DNA of 16,658 nt, from assembly GCA_900546445.1 (NCBI GenBank), contig URCV01000041.1:1-16658 (forward strand), read 5' to 3'. Below the pieces are notes generated by a model that saw only the letters and a program-made list of their open reading frames with translations, was not told the DNA's origin and ran no database searches. The translations under genes and the position numbers were made by a program. The stretch is from an uncultured Bacteroidales bacterium. GTDB lineage: Bacteria; Bacteroidota; Bacteroidia; Bacteroidales; UBA932. Shown here piece by piece: positions 1 to 7,649 of this stretch (the stretch's first letter is position 1; each line of letters begins with the position of its first letter).

Positions 1-120
1 TTGTTCGGATATAACGGATTCACCACCGAAATCGGAGGCTCTCCAGTGTCATCGGGCATAGACAACAGCGTATATCCTATGCAGTCCATCTATACGGCAG
101 GCGTAAGTGTAAACTTCTAA
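1..120 (+). CDS. SusC-like TonB-dependent outer-membrane transporter, C-terminal 39 residues (5' end outside window)
   Basis: An open frame runs from the first base to a TAA at 118-120, giving 39 residues. It has the usual end of SusC/RagA transporters: a GIDNSVYP segment, then a last beta-strand ending in AGVSVNF with a terminal aromatic residue, the outer-membrane beta-barrel insertion signature. SusC proteins form the TonB-powered barrel that imports glycan fragments bound by the SusD lid. The SusD gene starts 14 bases downstream, which strongly supports the call. Barrel, plug and any carboxypeptidase-like N-terminal domain lie outside the window, so family is supported but substrate is not. 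Any regulator of the locus (HTCS, SusR or ECF-sigma/anti-sigma) would also have to lie upstream and cannot be seen. Confidence 0.87.
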   Translation: MFGYNGFTTEIGGSPVSSGIDNSVYPMQSIYTAGVSVNF

Positions 121-121
121 T

Positions 122-126
122 GGAGG
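122..126 (+). promoter_or_regulatory. Shine-Dalgarno-like GGAGG before susD
   Basis: GGAGG lies two bases after the susC stop and seven bases before the susD ATG at 134. Strong Shine-Dalgarno sequences are uncommon in Bacteroidetes, and most other starts in this window have AT-rich leaders. The position supports ATG 134 as the start and suggests translation coupled to the end of susC. Confidence 0.5.
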
Positions 127-133
127 AATAAGT

Positions 134-1621
134 ATGAAAAAGATAATCAATATAATAGCCGGAGCTAGCGTGATTCTTCTCGCAGCATCTTGCGATGATT
201 TTTTGAATATCCGCGTCGAAGGCACCATGCCTTCTTCCGGCACCGACTACACTAAGGCCGAGAATATCTTTCAGCCTGTAAGTGCCGCCTACGCCCAGAT
301 GAGAGGGGATATTTGGTTTCCGTACATCTGTGTGGGTGACGTCTCTTCAGACGATTCCGACACCGGTTCGGCCGTAGGAGACAATGCCTATGCCACCGCG
401 ATGAACAACTACACCTTCGATCCTGGCAACTATATGTTCAATAGCCTCTGGACGGGTTACTATAACATCATCTCCGCAGCTAACAACGCCATCTATCAGG
501 AAGGCAAGTATGCCGAGGCGATGAAGACCGAGGAGAACAAGCTCTATGCTCGCCAGTGTGCCAACGAGGCCAAGCTTATTCGAGCATTTGCTTACACTTG
601 GCTGTACAGGACGTTCGGCGAGGTGCCTATCGTAAGGCACGGGATGACTTCGGACGAATTGGCCGATAATCCGCAGGTGAAAAAGGACGAGCTCTACAAA
701 TATATCCTGCAGGACCTCGACGAGGCCATAGACACGCTTCCGGCGTCTTATTCGAAGAACTGGGGTACGCGCTACACTAAATACACTGCACTCGCACTCA
801 AGGCGAAGGCAGCGATGTACTTCGGTGATTGGCAGGGAGCGGCAGACGCCGCAGGCGAGGTCATCGCATCGGGCAAATTCTCTCTCGTGGACGATTACAG
901 GTTCCTGTTCTCGGTAGACGGAGAAGGATGCAGTGAATCCCTTATGGAGATAGAAGGTTCCGATTTGGGCCAGAACAGCGGCGAGGCGCCTTACCTCCTA
1001 TATGCTTATTATCAGGGACCTCGTAACAATAGTCCGTCAAATATGCAGGGTTGGGGCTTCAATGTGCCGAACGATAACCTGAAGGCTTTCCTGAGCGGCA
1101 GGGGGGATGCCAAGCGTATCTCCGTCACTTATCTCGAGAGAGGAACTACCACTCCTGAAGGAGATTACATCTCAGACAAGTGTCCTAATCCTTATTATAA
1201 CGGAAAGGTCTATACGCCAAGCAGCTATAATACTTTTAATACGAACGCCTATGGTTACGACCATAATATAAGGCTCATTCGTTATGCGGAAGTGCTTTTG
1301 ATATATGCCGAGGCGCTTGCTAACGGCAAATCTACGGACAAGTGCACTCTCAGTGCCGACGATGCACTCCATCAGGTGCAGAATCGTGCGGGAATCGCCA
1401 CTACTGCTGCCAGCCTTCAGAACATTTGGGATGAGAGAAGGGCTGAGCTGGCTCTGGAGAACAACCGCATATTCGATTTGATTCGTCTGGGTAAGGTAGG
1501 GGAAGTGGTCGGAGAGAAGATTCCGGCTGCGAAGACTAATTTCCATTCGTTTTTCCCTATCCCGTCGGAACAGATCACCCTTAACAAAGCCCTCGTGCCA
1601 TCACCTGGGTATGTATATTAA
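134..1621 (+). CDS. SusD/RagB-family glycan-binding outer-membrane lipoprotein
   Basis: The protein has 495 residues, at the short end for SusD homologues (about 500-650). A lipoprotein signal ends in LAASC with the lipidated Cys at residue 20, followed at once by two Asp, as in surface-exported Bacteroidetes lipoproteins. The TPR-like helical core is recognisable at about 138-168 (EAKLIRAFAYTWLYRTFGEV) and 215-250. The C-terminal SusD signature is intact: RYAEVLLIYAEAL near 383-395, ERRAELALENNRIFDLIRLG near 434-453, then FFPIPSEQITLN and a final PSPGY. SusD caps the SusC barrel on the cell surface and binds glycan. The gene follows susC directly and a LamG lipoprotein gene follows it by 36 bases, fitting one transcript. 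The glycan bound cannot be read from SusD itself; the neighbouring enzymes suggest a beta-glucan. Confidence 0.96.
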   Translation: MKKIINIIAGASVILLAASCDDFLNIRVEGTMPSSGTDYTKAENIFQPVSAAYAQMRGDIWFPYICVGDVSSDDSDTGSAVGDNAYATAMNNYTFDPGNYMFNSLWTGYYNIISAANNAIYQEGKYAEAMKTEENKLYARQCANEAKLIRAFAYTWLYRTFGEVPIVRHGMTSDELADNPQVKKDELYKYILQDLDEAIDTLPASYSKNWGTRYTKYTALALKAKAAMYFGDWQGAADAAGEVIASGKFSLVDDYRFLFSVDGEGCSESLMEIEGSDLGQNSGEAPYLLYAYYQGPRNNSPSNMQGWGFNVPNDNLKAFLSGRGDAKRISVTYLERGTTTPEGDYISDKCPNPYYNGKVYTPSSYNTFNTNAYGYDHNIRLIRYAEVLLIYAEALANGKSTDKCTLSADDALHQVQNRAGIATTAASLQNIWDERRAELALENNRIFDLIRLGKVGEVVGEKIPAAKTNFHSFFPIPSEQITLNKALVPSPGYVY

Positions 1622-1657
1622 ACAATTAAAACAAACCAATATTAATTAATTATCGTT

Positions 1658-2533
1658 ATGAAAAAGATTTATGTATTCGGCGCAGCAGCGCTTGCACTTT
1701 GCGCCATCTCTTGTAACAAAGAGAACAACGGACCTGACACTCCTAACGGAAAGCCGGAGATCACCGTAGCTAAGGACGCTCTCGTAGCATACCTTCCTTT
1801 CGAAAACGAGACAGCAGGTACTGCAGTGCTTACACTTGCTGACAAGGGTAAGACCACAGAGGCGAACTTCGTAGAAGGCCGTACCGGAAAATGCTTCCAG
1901 GGTGGTGAGAACCAGTATCTTATCTACAGCGTTCCTGCAGATAGCCCTATCAGAACCATGAAGGGATTCACATACTCAGCTTGGGTAAACCAGCCTGAAA
2001 TCCCACAGTCACAGGAGCCTGTTCCTATGTATTTCCAGCTCTCTAACCTCGATAAGGACGCTCCTGACCACTTCTGGGGAAACATCGGTTTTGCAGTAGA
2101 CCGCACAGCTGAGGGCGCAGGTTATCTTACTTATAAGACCTGCTTCCGTCACGGACAGGACGGTGCCATCTGGAAGACTTGGAACGGAGACTACGGCGAG
2201 TGCTTCCCTGCAGGACGCTGGAATCACCTCGTTTACTCTTACAACAACGAGACTTCAGAGTTCCACGTATATGTAAACGGAGCTGACGTAACTCCTGAAA
2301 ATGCAGTAGCTTGCGTAATGAGTGAGAAACCTGCCGGAGACCTCGAGTTCATCGGTGCAGACCAGATCGTCATCGGCGCTTGGCTTCCTAAGATTCTCGA
2401 CGGAGCAGCTGACAAGTGGATGGGCTGGATGGACAAGTCTCAAATCGACGAGTTCCGCCTCTACAGCCGCGCTCTTACAGCTGATGAGGTTTCACAGCTC
2501 TACAGAGCAGAGGTAGCTAACATCAACGAGTAG
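1658..2533 (+). CDS. LamG-like (concanavalin-A fold) lipoprotein, probable surface glycan-binding protein
   Basis: The protein has 291 residues. The signal peptide ends in CAISC with lipidated Cys19, followed by a short polar linker (about 20-38) rich in Asn, Pro and Gly. The rest, about 40-285, fits one LamG/concanavalin-A-like jelly roll (Laminin_G_3 type): VAYLPFEN at the first strand, FTYSAWVNQPE near 104-114, GRWNHLVYSYNNETSEFHVY near 186-205, VNGADVTP, and the closing MDKSQIDEFRLYSRALTADE near 258-277, which matches the usual end of these domains. It sits third, where PULs usually encode a surface glycan-binding protein, so I infer that it is a surface lectin-like partner of SusC/SusD. 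No catalytic motif of a jelly-roll glycoside hydrolase is evident, but a GH16-like or other lyase role is not formally excluded. A hairpin terminator follows 10 bases after the stop. Confidence 0.85.
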   Translation: MKKIYVFGAAALALCAISCNKENNGPDTPNGKPEITVAKDALVAYLPFENETAGTAVLTLADKGKTTEANFVEGRTGKCFQGGENQYLIYSVPADSPIRTMKGFTYSAWVNQPEIPQSQEPVPMYFQLSNLDKDAPDHFWGNIGFAVDRTAEGAGYLTYKTCFRHGQDGAIWKTWNGDYGECFPAGRWNHLVYSYNNETSEFHVYVNGADVTPENAVACVMSEKPAGDLEFIGADQIVIGAWLPKILDGAADKWMGWMDKSQIDEFRLYSRALTADEVSQLYRAEVANINE

Positions 2534-2543
2534 TTATTTAATT

Positions 2544-2588
2544 AAGGGTGGGCCCGTCGAGATTCGGGCTCTCCCTTTCATTTTATTT
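2544..2588 (+). terminator. Rho-independent-type hairpin between the LamG and GH144 genes
   Basis: Arms 2544-2556 and 2565-2577 pair over 13 positions with one G-U and one T-T mismatch, around an 8-base loop (2557-2564). The core is GGGCCCG-like, and a T-rich tail runs to 2588. The next ATG is at 2589, only 11 bases after the stem. It could end most transcripts after the lipoprotein gene, or act as a partial terminator or mRNA 3'-end stabiliser that lowers expression of the two enzymes relative to SusC, SusD and LamG. Confidence 0.7.
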
Positions 2589-4184
2589 ATGAAAAGAGGA
2601 CTTAAGTTATTATTATTCTTATTCTTTCCTTTGCTTTCAGCCTGCGTCTTTTCTGAAAAGGAAGCGCCAGTGGAGAAGGCGGAGATGGTGTCCGTCGTTT
2701 TCAACGGCAAGACCATTCCACCTACCAAAGTTCCGATGGGCGTGAGCGGCAGCGTAGAATATGTCCTGACATTTACGAAGAACCTGGACATAAACGATTT
2801 CAACACCGCCCTTGTTACTTGTAACGGAACCAGCCTATCAGCGTTCGATTTCAGCGCCGAGGGAAAGGAGCTTCACATAAAGTCGAATACAGCCTTGCCT
2901 TTTTTCAAGAAAATCTCGATTAACCTATACGCAGGAAAAAACTTAGGCGTAAACTTAAGCGAAAACTATAAACTGTCCTTCGTTACGGAGTACGACCCTT
3001 CGGACAAATTCGAGAGAATCTCGAAGGACGAACTTTTCGAAAAGGTTCAAAAACAGACATTTTCATATTTCTGGGATTATGCGCATCCGACGTGCGGGCT
3101 TGCCAGGGAAAGGCTTGGCTCGGGGAACACAGTTACGACGGGCGGCTCCGGATTCGGACTAATGTGCATCCCGGTAGGCGTGGAACATGGGTGGATTACC
3201 CGCGAACAAGGCGCGCAGCATCTGCTTAAGGCAGTCACGTTCTTAGGTGAAAAGGCTCAGCGTTTTCACGGCGCGTGGCCGCATTGGCTTGACGGGCAGA
3301 GCGGTAAGGCACTCGCATTCGGTACTTATGACGATGGGGCGGACTTGGTGGAAACCGCATTTCTGGTAGAGGGCCTGCTCACCGTAAAAGAGTATTTCGA
3401 CGGGAATACCCCCGTCGAGAATGAGTTGAGAAACCGCATTAGGACGCTCTGGGAAGAAGTGGAGTGGACGTGGTTTCAAAACGGAGGTCAGAAGAAACTC
3501 TTCTGGCATTGGTCTGAAAATTACGGGTGGAAGATGAATATGCCCATCTCGGGCTGGAACGAGGGCCTTATAGTCTATGTCCTCGCAGCTGCATCTCCTA
3601 CTTTCCCTATAGAAAAAGACGTGTATGAACAGGGCTGGGCGCACGATGGAAACATCTATTTCAATCCGCGCTCACCTATGTTCTTCGCGCATTATTCCTT
3701 CCTGGGGCTCGATCCTCGAAACCTGAAGGACAAATATGCCGACTACTGGCAAGTGAATGTAGCCCACGCCACGGCCAATTATGAGCATTGTGCCAATTCT
3801 TCCGGAGACTACGGCTATAGCTCGCGCTGCTGGGGACTTACGGCATCGGATTATTATAAGGGCTACACGGCATCCTCGCCATCGAATGATACAGGTACCG
3901 TCGCACCTACTGCATCTCTCGCAGATTTTCCGTATCTTTCGGAACATTCCGAGGACGCTATGGAATATTTTTACTATGTGTTGGGAGACAGGTTATGGGG
4001 AGAGTACGGATTCAAGGACTCATTTGCCCTTAAGGAGCAGTGGTTTGCCTCTTCCTATATAGCCATAGACCAAGGCCCTATAGTGATAATGATGGAAAAC
4101 TATCGCACGGGCCTGTTGTGGAACTACTTTATGCGGAACGAGGACGTGCGCCGCGGATTGGATAAATTAGGATTTACTTATTAA
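2589..4184 (+). CDS. GH144-like (glycoamylase-domain) beta-glucanase lipoprotein, probably acting on beta-1,2-glucan
   Basis: The protein has 531 residues. A lipoprotein signal ends in LLSAC with Cys19. Residues about 33-135 look like a beta-rich accessory domain with an Ig-like feel. From about 141 the sequence matches the (alpha/alpha)6 'glycoamylase' domain (PF10091): QKQTFSYFWDYAHPTCGLAR, then GGSGFGLMCIPVGVEHGWI, HGAWPHWLDG, FGTYDDGADLVETAFLVEGL, WHWSENYGWKMNMPISGWNE, and the C-terminal IAIDQGPIVIMMENYRTGL. The acidic cluster D248, D252 and E255 has the spacing I recall for the Asp/Asp/Glu cluster of GH144 beta-1,2-glucanases. GH144 members hydrolyse beta-1,2-glucan as endo enzymes or as exo enzymes releasing sophorose. 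The GH3 gene 10 bases downstream supports a degradation pair. Family is well supported. The beta-1,2 linkage and endo or exo mode are inferences; PF10091 proteins of other specificity exist. Confidence 0.85.
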   Translation: MKRGLKLLLFLFFPLLSACVFSEKEAPVEKAEMVSVVFNGKTIPPTKVPMGVSGSVEYVLTFTKNLDINDFNTALVTCNGTSLSAFDFSAEGKELHIKSNTALPFFKKISINLYAGKNLGVNLSENYKLSFVTEYDPSDKFERISKDELFEKVQKQTFSYFWDYAHPTCGLARERLGSGNTVTTGGSGFGLMCIPVGVEHGWITREQGAQHLLKAVTFLGEKAQRFHGAWPHWLDGQSGKALAFGTYDDGADLVETAFLVEGLLTVKEYFDGNTPVENELRNRIRTLWEEVEWTWFQNGGQKKLFWHWSENYGWKMNMPISGWNEGLIVYVLAAASPTFPIEKDVYEQGWAHDGNIYFNPRSPMFFAHYSFLGLDPRNLKDKYADYWQVNVAHATANYEHCANSSGDYGYSSRCWGLTASDYYKGYTASSPSNDTGTVAPTASLADFPYLSEHSEDAMEYFYYVLGDRLWGEYGFKDSFALKEQWFASSYIAIDQGPIVIMMENYRTGLLWNYFMRNEDVRRGLDKLGFTY

Positions 4185-4194
4185 CAGTTTTAAT

Positions 4195-6492
4195 ATGAAA
4201 AATATACTAAAAACTATGCCTTTAATGCTTATGTGCGCCGCTTGTGCAGTGGACAAGAGTGCGGACAAGCAGATGGATAGCTTCATTGACGCTCTTATGA
4301 AGCAGATGACTGTCGAAGAGAAGATAGGCCAATTGAACCTTCCCGTGGCCGGTTCCATAATCACCGGTGAGGGAAAGAGCGTCGATGTCGATGAGCGAAT
4401 CGCAAACGGCGAGGTAGGAGGCCTGTTCAATGTCAAGGGCGCTGCGGAAATCCGTAGGTATCAGCAGATTGCCGTGGAGAAATCCAGACTTGGCATTCCT
4501 CTCATCTTCGGTATGGACGTAATCCACGGCTACGAGACCGTGTTCCCGATTCCGCTCGGATTGGCCTGTTCATTCGACATGGACGCAGTCGAGGAATCGG
4601 CCAGAATCGCTGCTGCAGAGGCTTCTGCCGACGGTATCGCGTGGACATTTAGCCCTATGGTGGATTTGAGCCGTGACCCGAGATGGGGAAGAGTCAGCGA
4701 GGGAAATGGTGAAGACCCATATCTCAATTCTCGAATCGCCGAGGCTATGGTATATGGCTACCAGGGTCGTCCTGGCGCTCAGTTTGCCGAGAATAATCAG
4801 ATAATGGCTTGCGTAAAGCACTTTGCGCTATATGGCGGTGCCGAGGCAGGTAGGGATTACAATACCGTGGACATGTCCCGTCAGCGTATGTTCAACGAAT
4901 ATATGACAGGATATAAATCGGCTGCAGATGCTGGAGCAGGTAGCTTTATGGCTTCCTTTAACGTGGTAGACGACGTGCCTGCCACCGTGAACAAATGGCT
5001 CCTTACCGACGTGCTGCGCGACCAGTGGGGCTGGGACGGATTCGTAGTTACGGACTATACCGGAATAGCCGAATGTATGGCCCACGGTGTGGGTGATTTC
5101 CACGAGGTCGGCGTAAAGGCGTTGAAGGCAGGAATCGATATGGATATGGTTTCCGAAGCTCTTCTTTCGCAGACCAAACCGGCTCTCGAAAACGGTGAGG
5201 TGTCCATGAAGGAATTGGACAGAGCTTGCCGTAGAGTCTTGGAGGCCAAGTATAAATTGGGCCTGTTCGATGACCCGTACCGATTCTGCCGTGAGCAGGA
5301 AGCGGCCAAGTTGCTTCGCTGCGAGGAGTTTCGCGCCGCTGCCCGTCGCATTTCCGCTGATTCTTACGTGCTCTTGAAAAATGACGGCGTGCTGCCTTTG
5401 AAAAGGAAAGGCACGGTGGCTGTGGTGGGTCCATTGGCCCGTACGGCAGAAAATATGGCAGGTACCTGGAGCGTAGCAGCCCGTCACAGTGAGTGCACGA
5501 CTCTGGTGGACGGAATCAAGGCTGTGGCCGGAAAGGACGTTAACGTCTTGTATGCCAAGGGGGCCAATCTCTGCTCTGATTACGATCTGGAGATGCGCTC
5601 GACTATGTTCGGCCGCGAACTTGGCAGGGATTCCAGAACCGACAAGCAGTTGCTGGATGAGGCGCTGAAGGTGGCTCGCAGGAGCGATGTGATAGTGGCA
5701 GCGCTCGGCGAATCTTCGGAGATGTCGGGCGAGAGCTCTTCCAGAAGTGATATCAGCATCCCGGACGTACAGAAGACGCTTCTTAAGGAATTGCTTAAGC
5801 TCGGCAAGCCGGTAGTCCTGGTTCTTTTCGACGGACGTCCTCTTACCATCGAGTGGGAGTCGCAGAATGTTCCGGCTATCCTGAATGTTTGGTTCGGAGG
5901 CAGTGAGTCGGCTTATTCCATCGCAGACGTGCTTTTCGGAGATGTGAACCCGTCGGGCAAATTGGCCATGACATTCCCGAAGAACGTGGGACAGATTCCT
6001 ATTTATTACGCACATAAGAATACCGGTCGTCCTCTGAGCGGCCCTGACGGTAACGACAAGTGGTTCATCAAGTTCCGTTCTAACTACCTCGATGTGGACA
6101 ATGACCCGGTCTATCCATTCGGCTATGGTCTCAGCTACACTACGTTCGAGTACGGTCCGGTGGTTCTTTCTTCTGATTCTATGGGTGTTGACGGTACGCT
6201 TACTGCAAGCGTGACGCTTAAGAATACCGGAAACGTGGCCGGAAAGGAAGTGGTTCAGATGTATATTCAGGACGTAAAGGCGAGCGTGTCTCGTCCTGTT
6301 CGTGAGCTTAAGGGATTCGAGAAGGTGAGCCTTGCTCCAGGTGAAAGCAGAACGGTTAAGTTCGAAATCACTCCCGAAGCTTTGGAATTCTGGAATCAGC
6401 AGATGGAGTACGGCGCCGAGAAGGGCGAGTTCAGAGTCTTCATAGGAGGAGATTCCACCACGAAGAATATGGCAAGTTTTACCTTGTTATAA
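4195..6492 (+). CDS. bglX: GH3 beta-glucosidase (BglX-like), periplasmic or lipid-anchored
   Basis: The protein has 765 residues, the same length as E. coli BglX. Domain order is the classical GH3 one: N-terminal (beta/alpha)8 barrel about 25-355, alpha/beta sandwich about 375-600, and a C-terminal fibronectin III-like domain about 655-760 (KNTGNVAGKEVVQMYI). The nucleophile is D287 in GFVVTDYTGI. The likely acid/base is E513 in GESSEMSGESSSRSDI, aligned to the BglX acid/base loop. The substrate-binding KHF motif is at 208-210, and ID-rich AGIDMDM is at 313-317. The N-terminus is hydrophobic with Cys14 and Cys17; CAAC is a weak lipobox, so anchoring is uncertain but export is likely. It would release glucose from non-reducing ends of oligosaccharides made by the GH144-like enzyme, plausibly sophorose. 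A terminator follows. The symbol denotes subfamily resemblance, not proven orthology. Confidence 0.93.
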   Translation: MKNILKTMPLMLMCAACAVDKSADKQMDSFIDALMKQMTVEEKIGQLNLPVAGSIITGEGKSVDVDERIANGEVGGLFNVKGAAEIRRYQQIAVEKSRLGIPLIFGMDVIHGYETVFPIPLGLACSFDMDAVEESARIAAAEASADGIAWTFSPMVDLSRDPRWGRVSEGNGEDPYLNSRIAEAMVYGYQGRPGAQFAENNQIMACVKHFALYGGAEAGRDYNTVDMSRQRMFNEYMTGYKSAADAGAGSFMASFNVVDDVPATVNKWLLTDVLRDQWGWDGFVVTDYTGIAECMAHGVGDFHEVGVKALKAGIDMDMVSEALLSQTKPALENGEVSMKELDRACRRVLEAKYKLGLFDDPYRFCREQEAAKLLRCEEFRAAARRISADSYVLLKNDGVLPLKRKGTVAVVGPLARTAENMAGTWSVAARHSECTTLVDGIKAVAGKDVNVLYAKGANLCSDYDLEMRSTMFGRELGRDSRTDKQLLDEALKVARRSDVIVAALGESSEMSGESSSRSDISIPDVQKTLLKELLKLGKPVVLVLFDGRPLTIEWESQNVPAILNVWFGGSESAYSIADVLFGDVNPSGKLAMTFPKNVGQIPIYYAHKNTGRPLSGPDGNDKWFIKFRSNYLDVDNDPVYPFGYGLSYTTFEYGPVVLSSDSMGVDGTLTASVTLKNTGNVAGKEVVQMYIQDVKASVSRPVRELKGFEKVSLAPGESRTVKFEITPEALEFWNQQMEYGAEKGEFRVFIGGDSTTKNMASFTLL

Positions 6493-6516
6493 TATTTTTT
6501 TGATGATTGATTGTTG

Positions 6517-6550
6517 TCGAGGCCCGGCTTATGTCAGGCCTCGATTTTTT
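6517..6550 (+). terminator. Rho-independent terminator closing the polysaccharide locus
   Basis: A perfect 8-bp stem TCGAGGCC (6517-6524) and GGCCTCGA (6537-6544) surrounds a 12-base loop and is followed directly by six T (6545-6550). It lies 24 bases after the GH3 stop and separates the locus from the propeller lipoprotein gene. Confidence 0.88.
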
Positions 6551-6551
6551 T

Positions 6552-6621
6552 AATTATTTAATTATGTTAATGATTTATGAAATATTTTGTATATTTGGTG
6601 TGGTTTAATAATTAAATAATT
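6552..6621. repeat. 14-bp perfect inverted repeat flanking a promoter
   Basis: AATTATTTAATTAT at 6552-6565 is the exact reverse complement of ATAATTAAATAATT at 6608-6621. The 42 bases between them contain the best promoter-like sequence for the downstream gene. All bases are A or T, so chance formation in this AT-rich stretch is quite possible. Nothing else is visible in the 134-base gap 6493-6626 apart from the terminator and this promoter. Confidence 0.55.
6566..6597 (+). promoter_or_regulatory. Candidate Bacteroidetes-type promoter for the propeller lipoprotein gene
   Basis: TATATTTG at 6590-6597 matches the Bacteroidetes -7 consensus TAnnTTTG exactly. The -33 element would fall near 6566-6570 (GTTAA), which matches the TTTG consensus poorly. 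Transcription would begin near 6604, about 23 bases before the ATG at 6627. Confidence 0.5.
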
Positions 6622-6626
6622 TTATT

Positions 6627-7649
6627 ATGAGAAGATTGTTCGTCTGGGCTATCATCACTTGCTTGTTCTTTTCGTGTAAACAAGTCGAAAACGATATCGT
6701 TACATATATATCGTTGGATGAATCTAATCTGGTGACATTGGATTTGGAGAATGAGGATTGGGTGATTTTGGACTCACCAAAACCTATAGGTCGTCTGTTT
6801 TTAGCCGTATTCGAGGACAATTACTTTTTATTGAGGTCACAAGAAGAGTTGTATTTATATACCTGCGATGGTCAATTCGTAGCGAAAGTCTCAAAGGAAG
6901 GACGAGGTAATAGCGAGTATATGGGTATTCTGGATTTCGGCTTCATAGACAATAAGGTTTATTTATACGACACGCAAGAAAAAAAAGTAATGTTTTTCGA
7001 TCTCTTCGGAAGATTTCTTAATTATAGTCCTATAATAAATAGTTATAGTGGTTCTTTTCAATCCATTATTAAACTTGGGGACGAATATATAGGGAAAAGG
7101 ATGTTTCGAGGTGTGCCGGGTGATCCGGAATTGGCAGTTTTCGATAGGGATTTCTGTTACATAAAAAATATAAATGCTAGTATGCGTCTTCGCTCCGGCC
7201 GTTATTATGGTGAACCATTTGCTGCTTATACATCAAAGTCTGTGTTATATAATCGTTCATTCGATAATAAGATATACGAAGTGACTCGCGATACCGCAAA
7301 GGTTCGTTATTCGATAGATTTTGACACGGAGACCATTGATATCAACAAATTCTATGATGAGTCGGATATTGTTAAATCCATCAATGCAAAGGGAGGTACG
7401 TATTCAACTTTAATACAGGATATGGAGTATAAAGATGGCCTTCTATCTTTTAACTATTTGTATGCCAAGGATAAAAATGGTTGTAGGGTTGCTGTATATG
7501 ACAGTGCTACAGAACGTGCTTGGCATTATCGAATTTCATCCGATGAATATGTTAAAGACGCATATGCTCACAACGGACAGATATACGTCTTTACGGCTGG
7601 CGACGAGAATAAGACGAAACTATACCGTCTTCCTATTTCTCGTAGGTGA
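6627..7649 (+). CDS. 6-bladed beta-propeller lipoprotein, function unknown
   Basis: The protein has 340 residues with a lipoprotein signal ending in LFFSC, lipidated Cys at 17. The mature part has repeated beta-propeller blades of the Bacteroidetes '6-bladed beta-propeller' type. The family hallmark is SKEGRGNSEYMGILDFGFID near 89-108, a variant of the usual G-x-G-P-x-E-Y motif, followed by KVYLYDTQEKKVMFFDLFGR. No catalytic residues are apparent; these proteins are abundant in gut Bacteroidetes and mostly uncharacterised. The gene is AT-richer than its neighbours: sampled lines give about 27-47% GC against 50-55% for the GH3 and M16 genes, which may reflect transfer or low expression. It is flanked by a terminator upstream and a convergent gene whose end overlaps its own by 17 bases, so it is probably transcribed alone. 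Confidence 0.82.
   Translation: MRRLFVWAIITCLFFSCKQVENDIVTYISLDESNLVTLDLENEDWVILDSPKPIGRLFLAVFEDNYFLLRSQEELYLYTCDGQFVAKVSKEGRGNSEYMGILDFGFIDNKVYLYDTQEKKVMFFDLFGRFLNYSPIINSYSGSFQSIIKLGDEYIGKRMFRGVPGDPELAVFDRDFCYIKNINASMRLRSGRYYGEPFAAYTSKSVLYNRSFDNKIYEVTRDTAKVRYSIDFDTETIDINKFYDESDIVKSINAKGGTYSTLIQDMEYKDGLLSFNYLYAKDKNGCRVAVYDSATERAWHYRISSDEYVKDAYAHNGQIYVFTAGDENKTKLYRLPISRR

Noticed and set aside
2534..2588. A small ORF or leader peptide between the LamG and GH144 genes
   Set aside because: The sequence is explained by the hairpin terminator and its T-rich tail; no start codon with a sensible reading frame fits.
4828..6015. A 395-codon open frame on the minus strand, opposite the GH3 gene
   Set aside because: It lies wholly within a convincing GH3 reading frame, shows no recognisable motif, and has the His/Cys/Arg-rich composition typical of a shadow frame.
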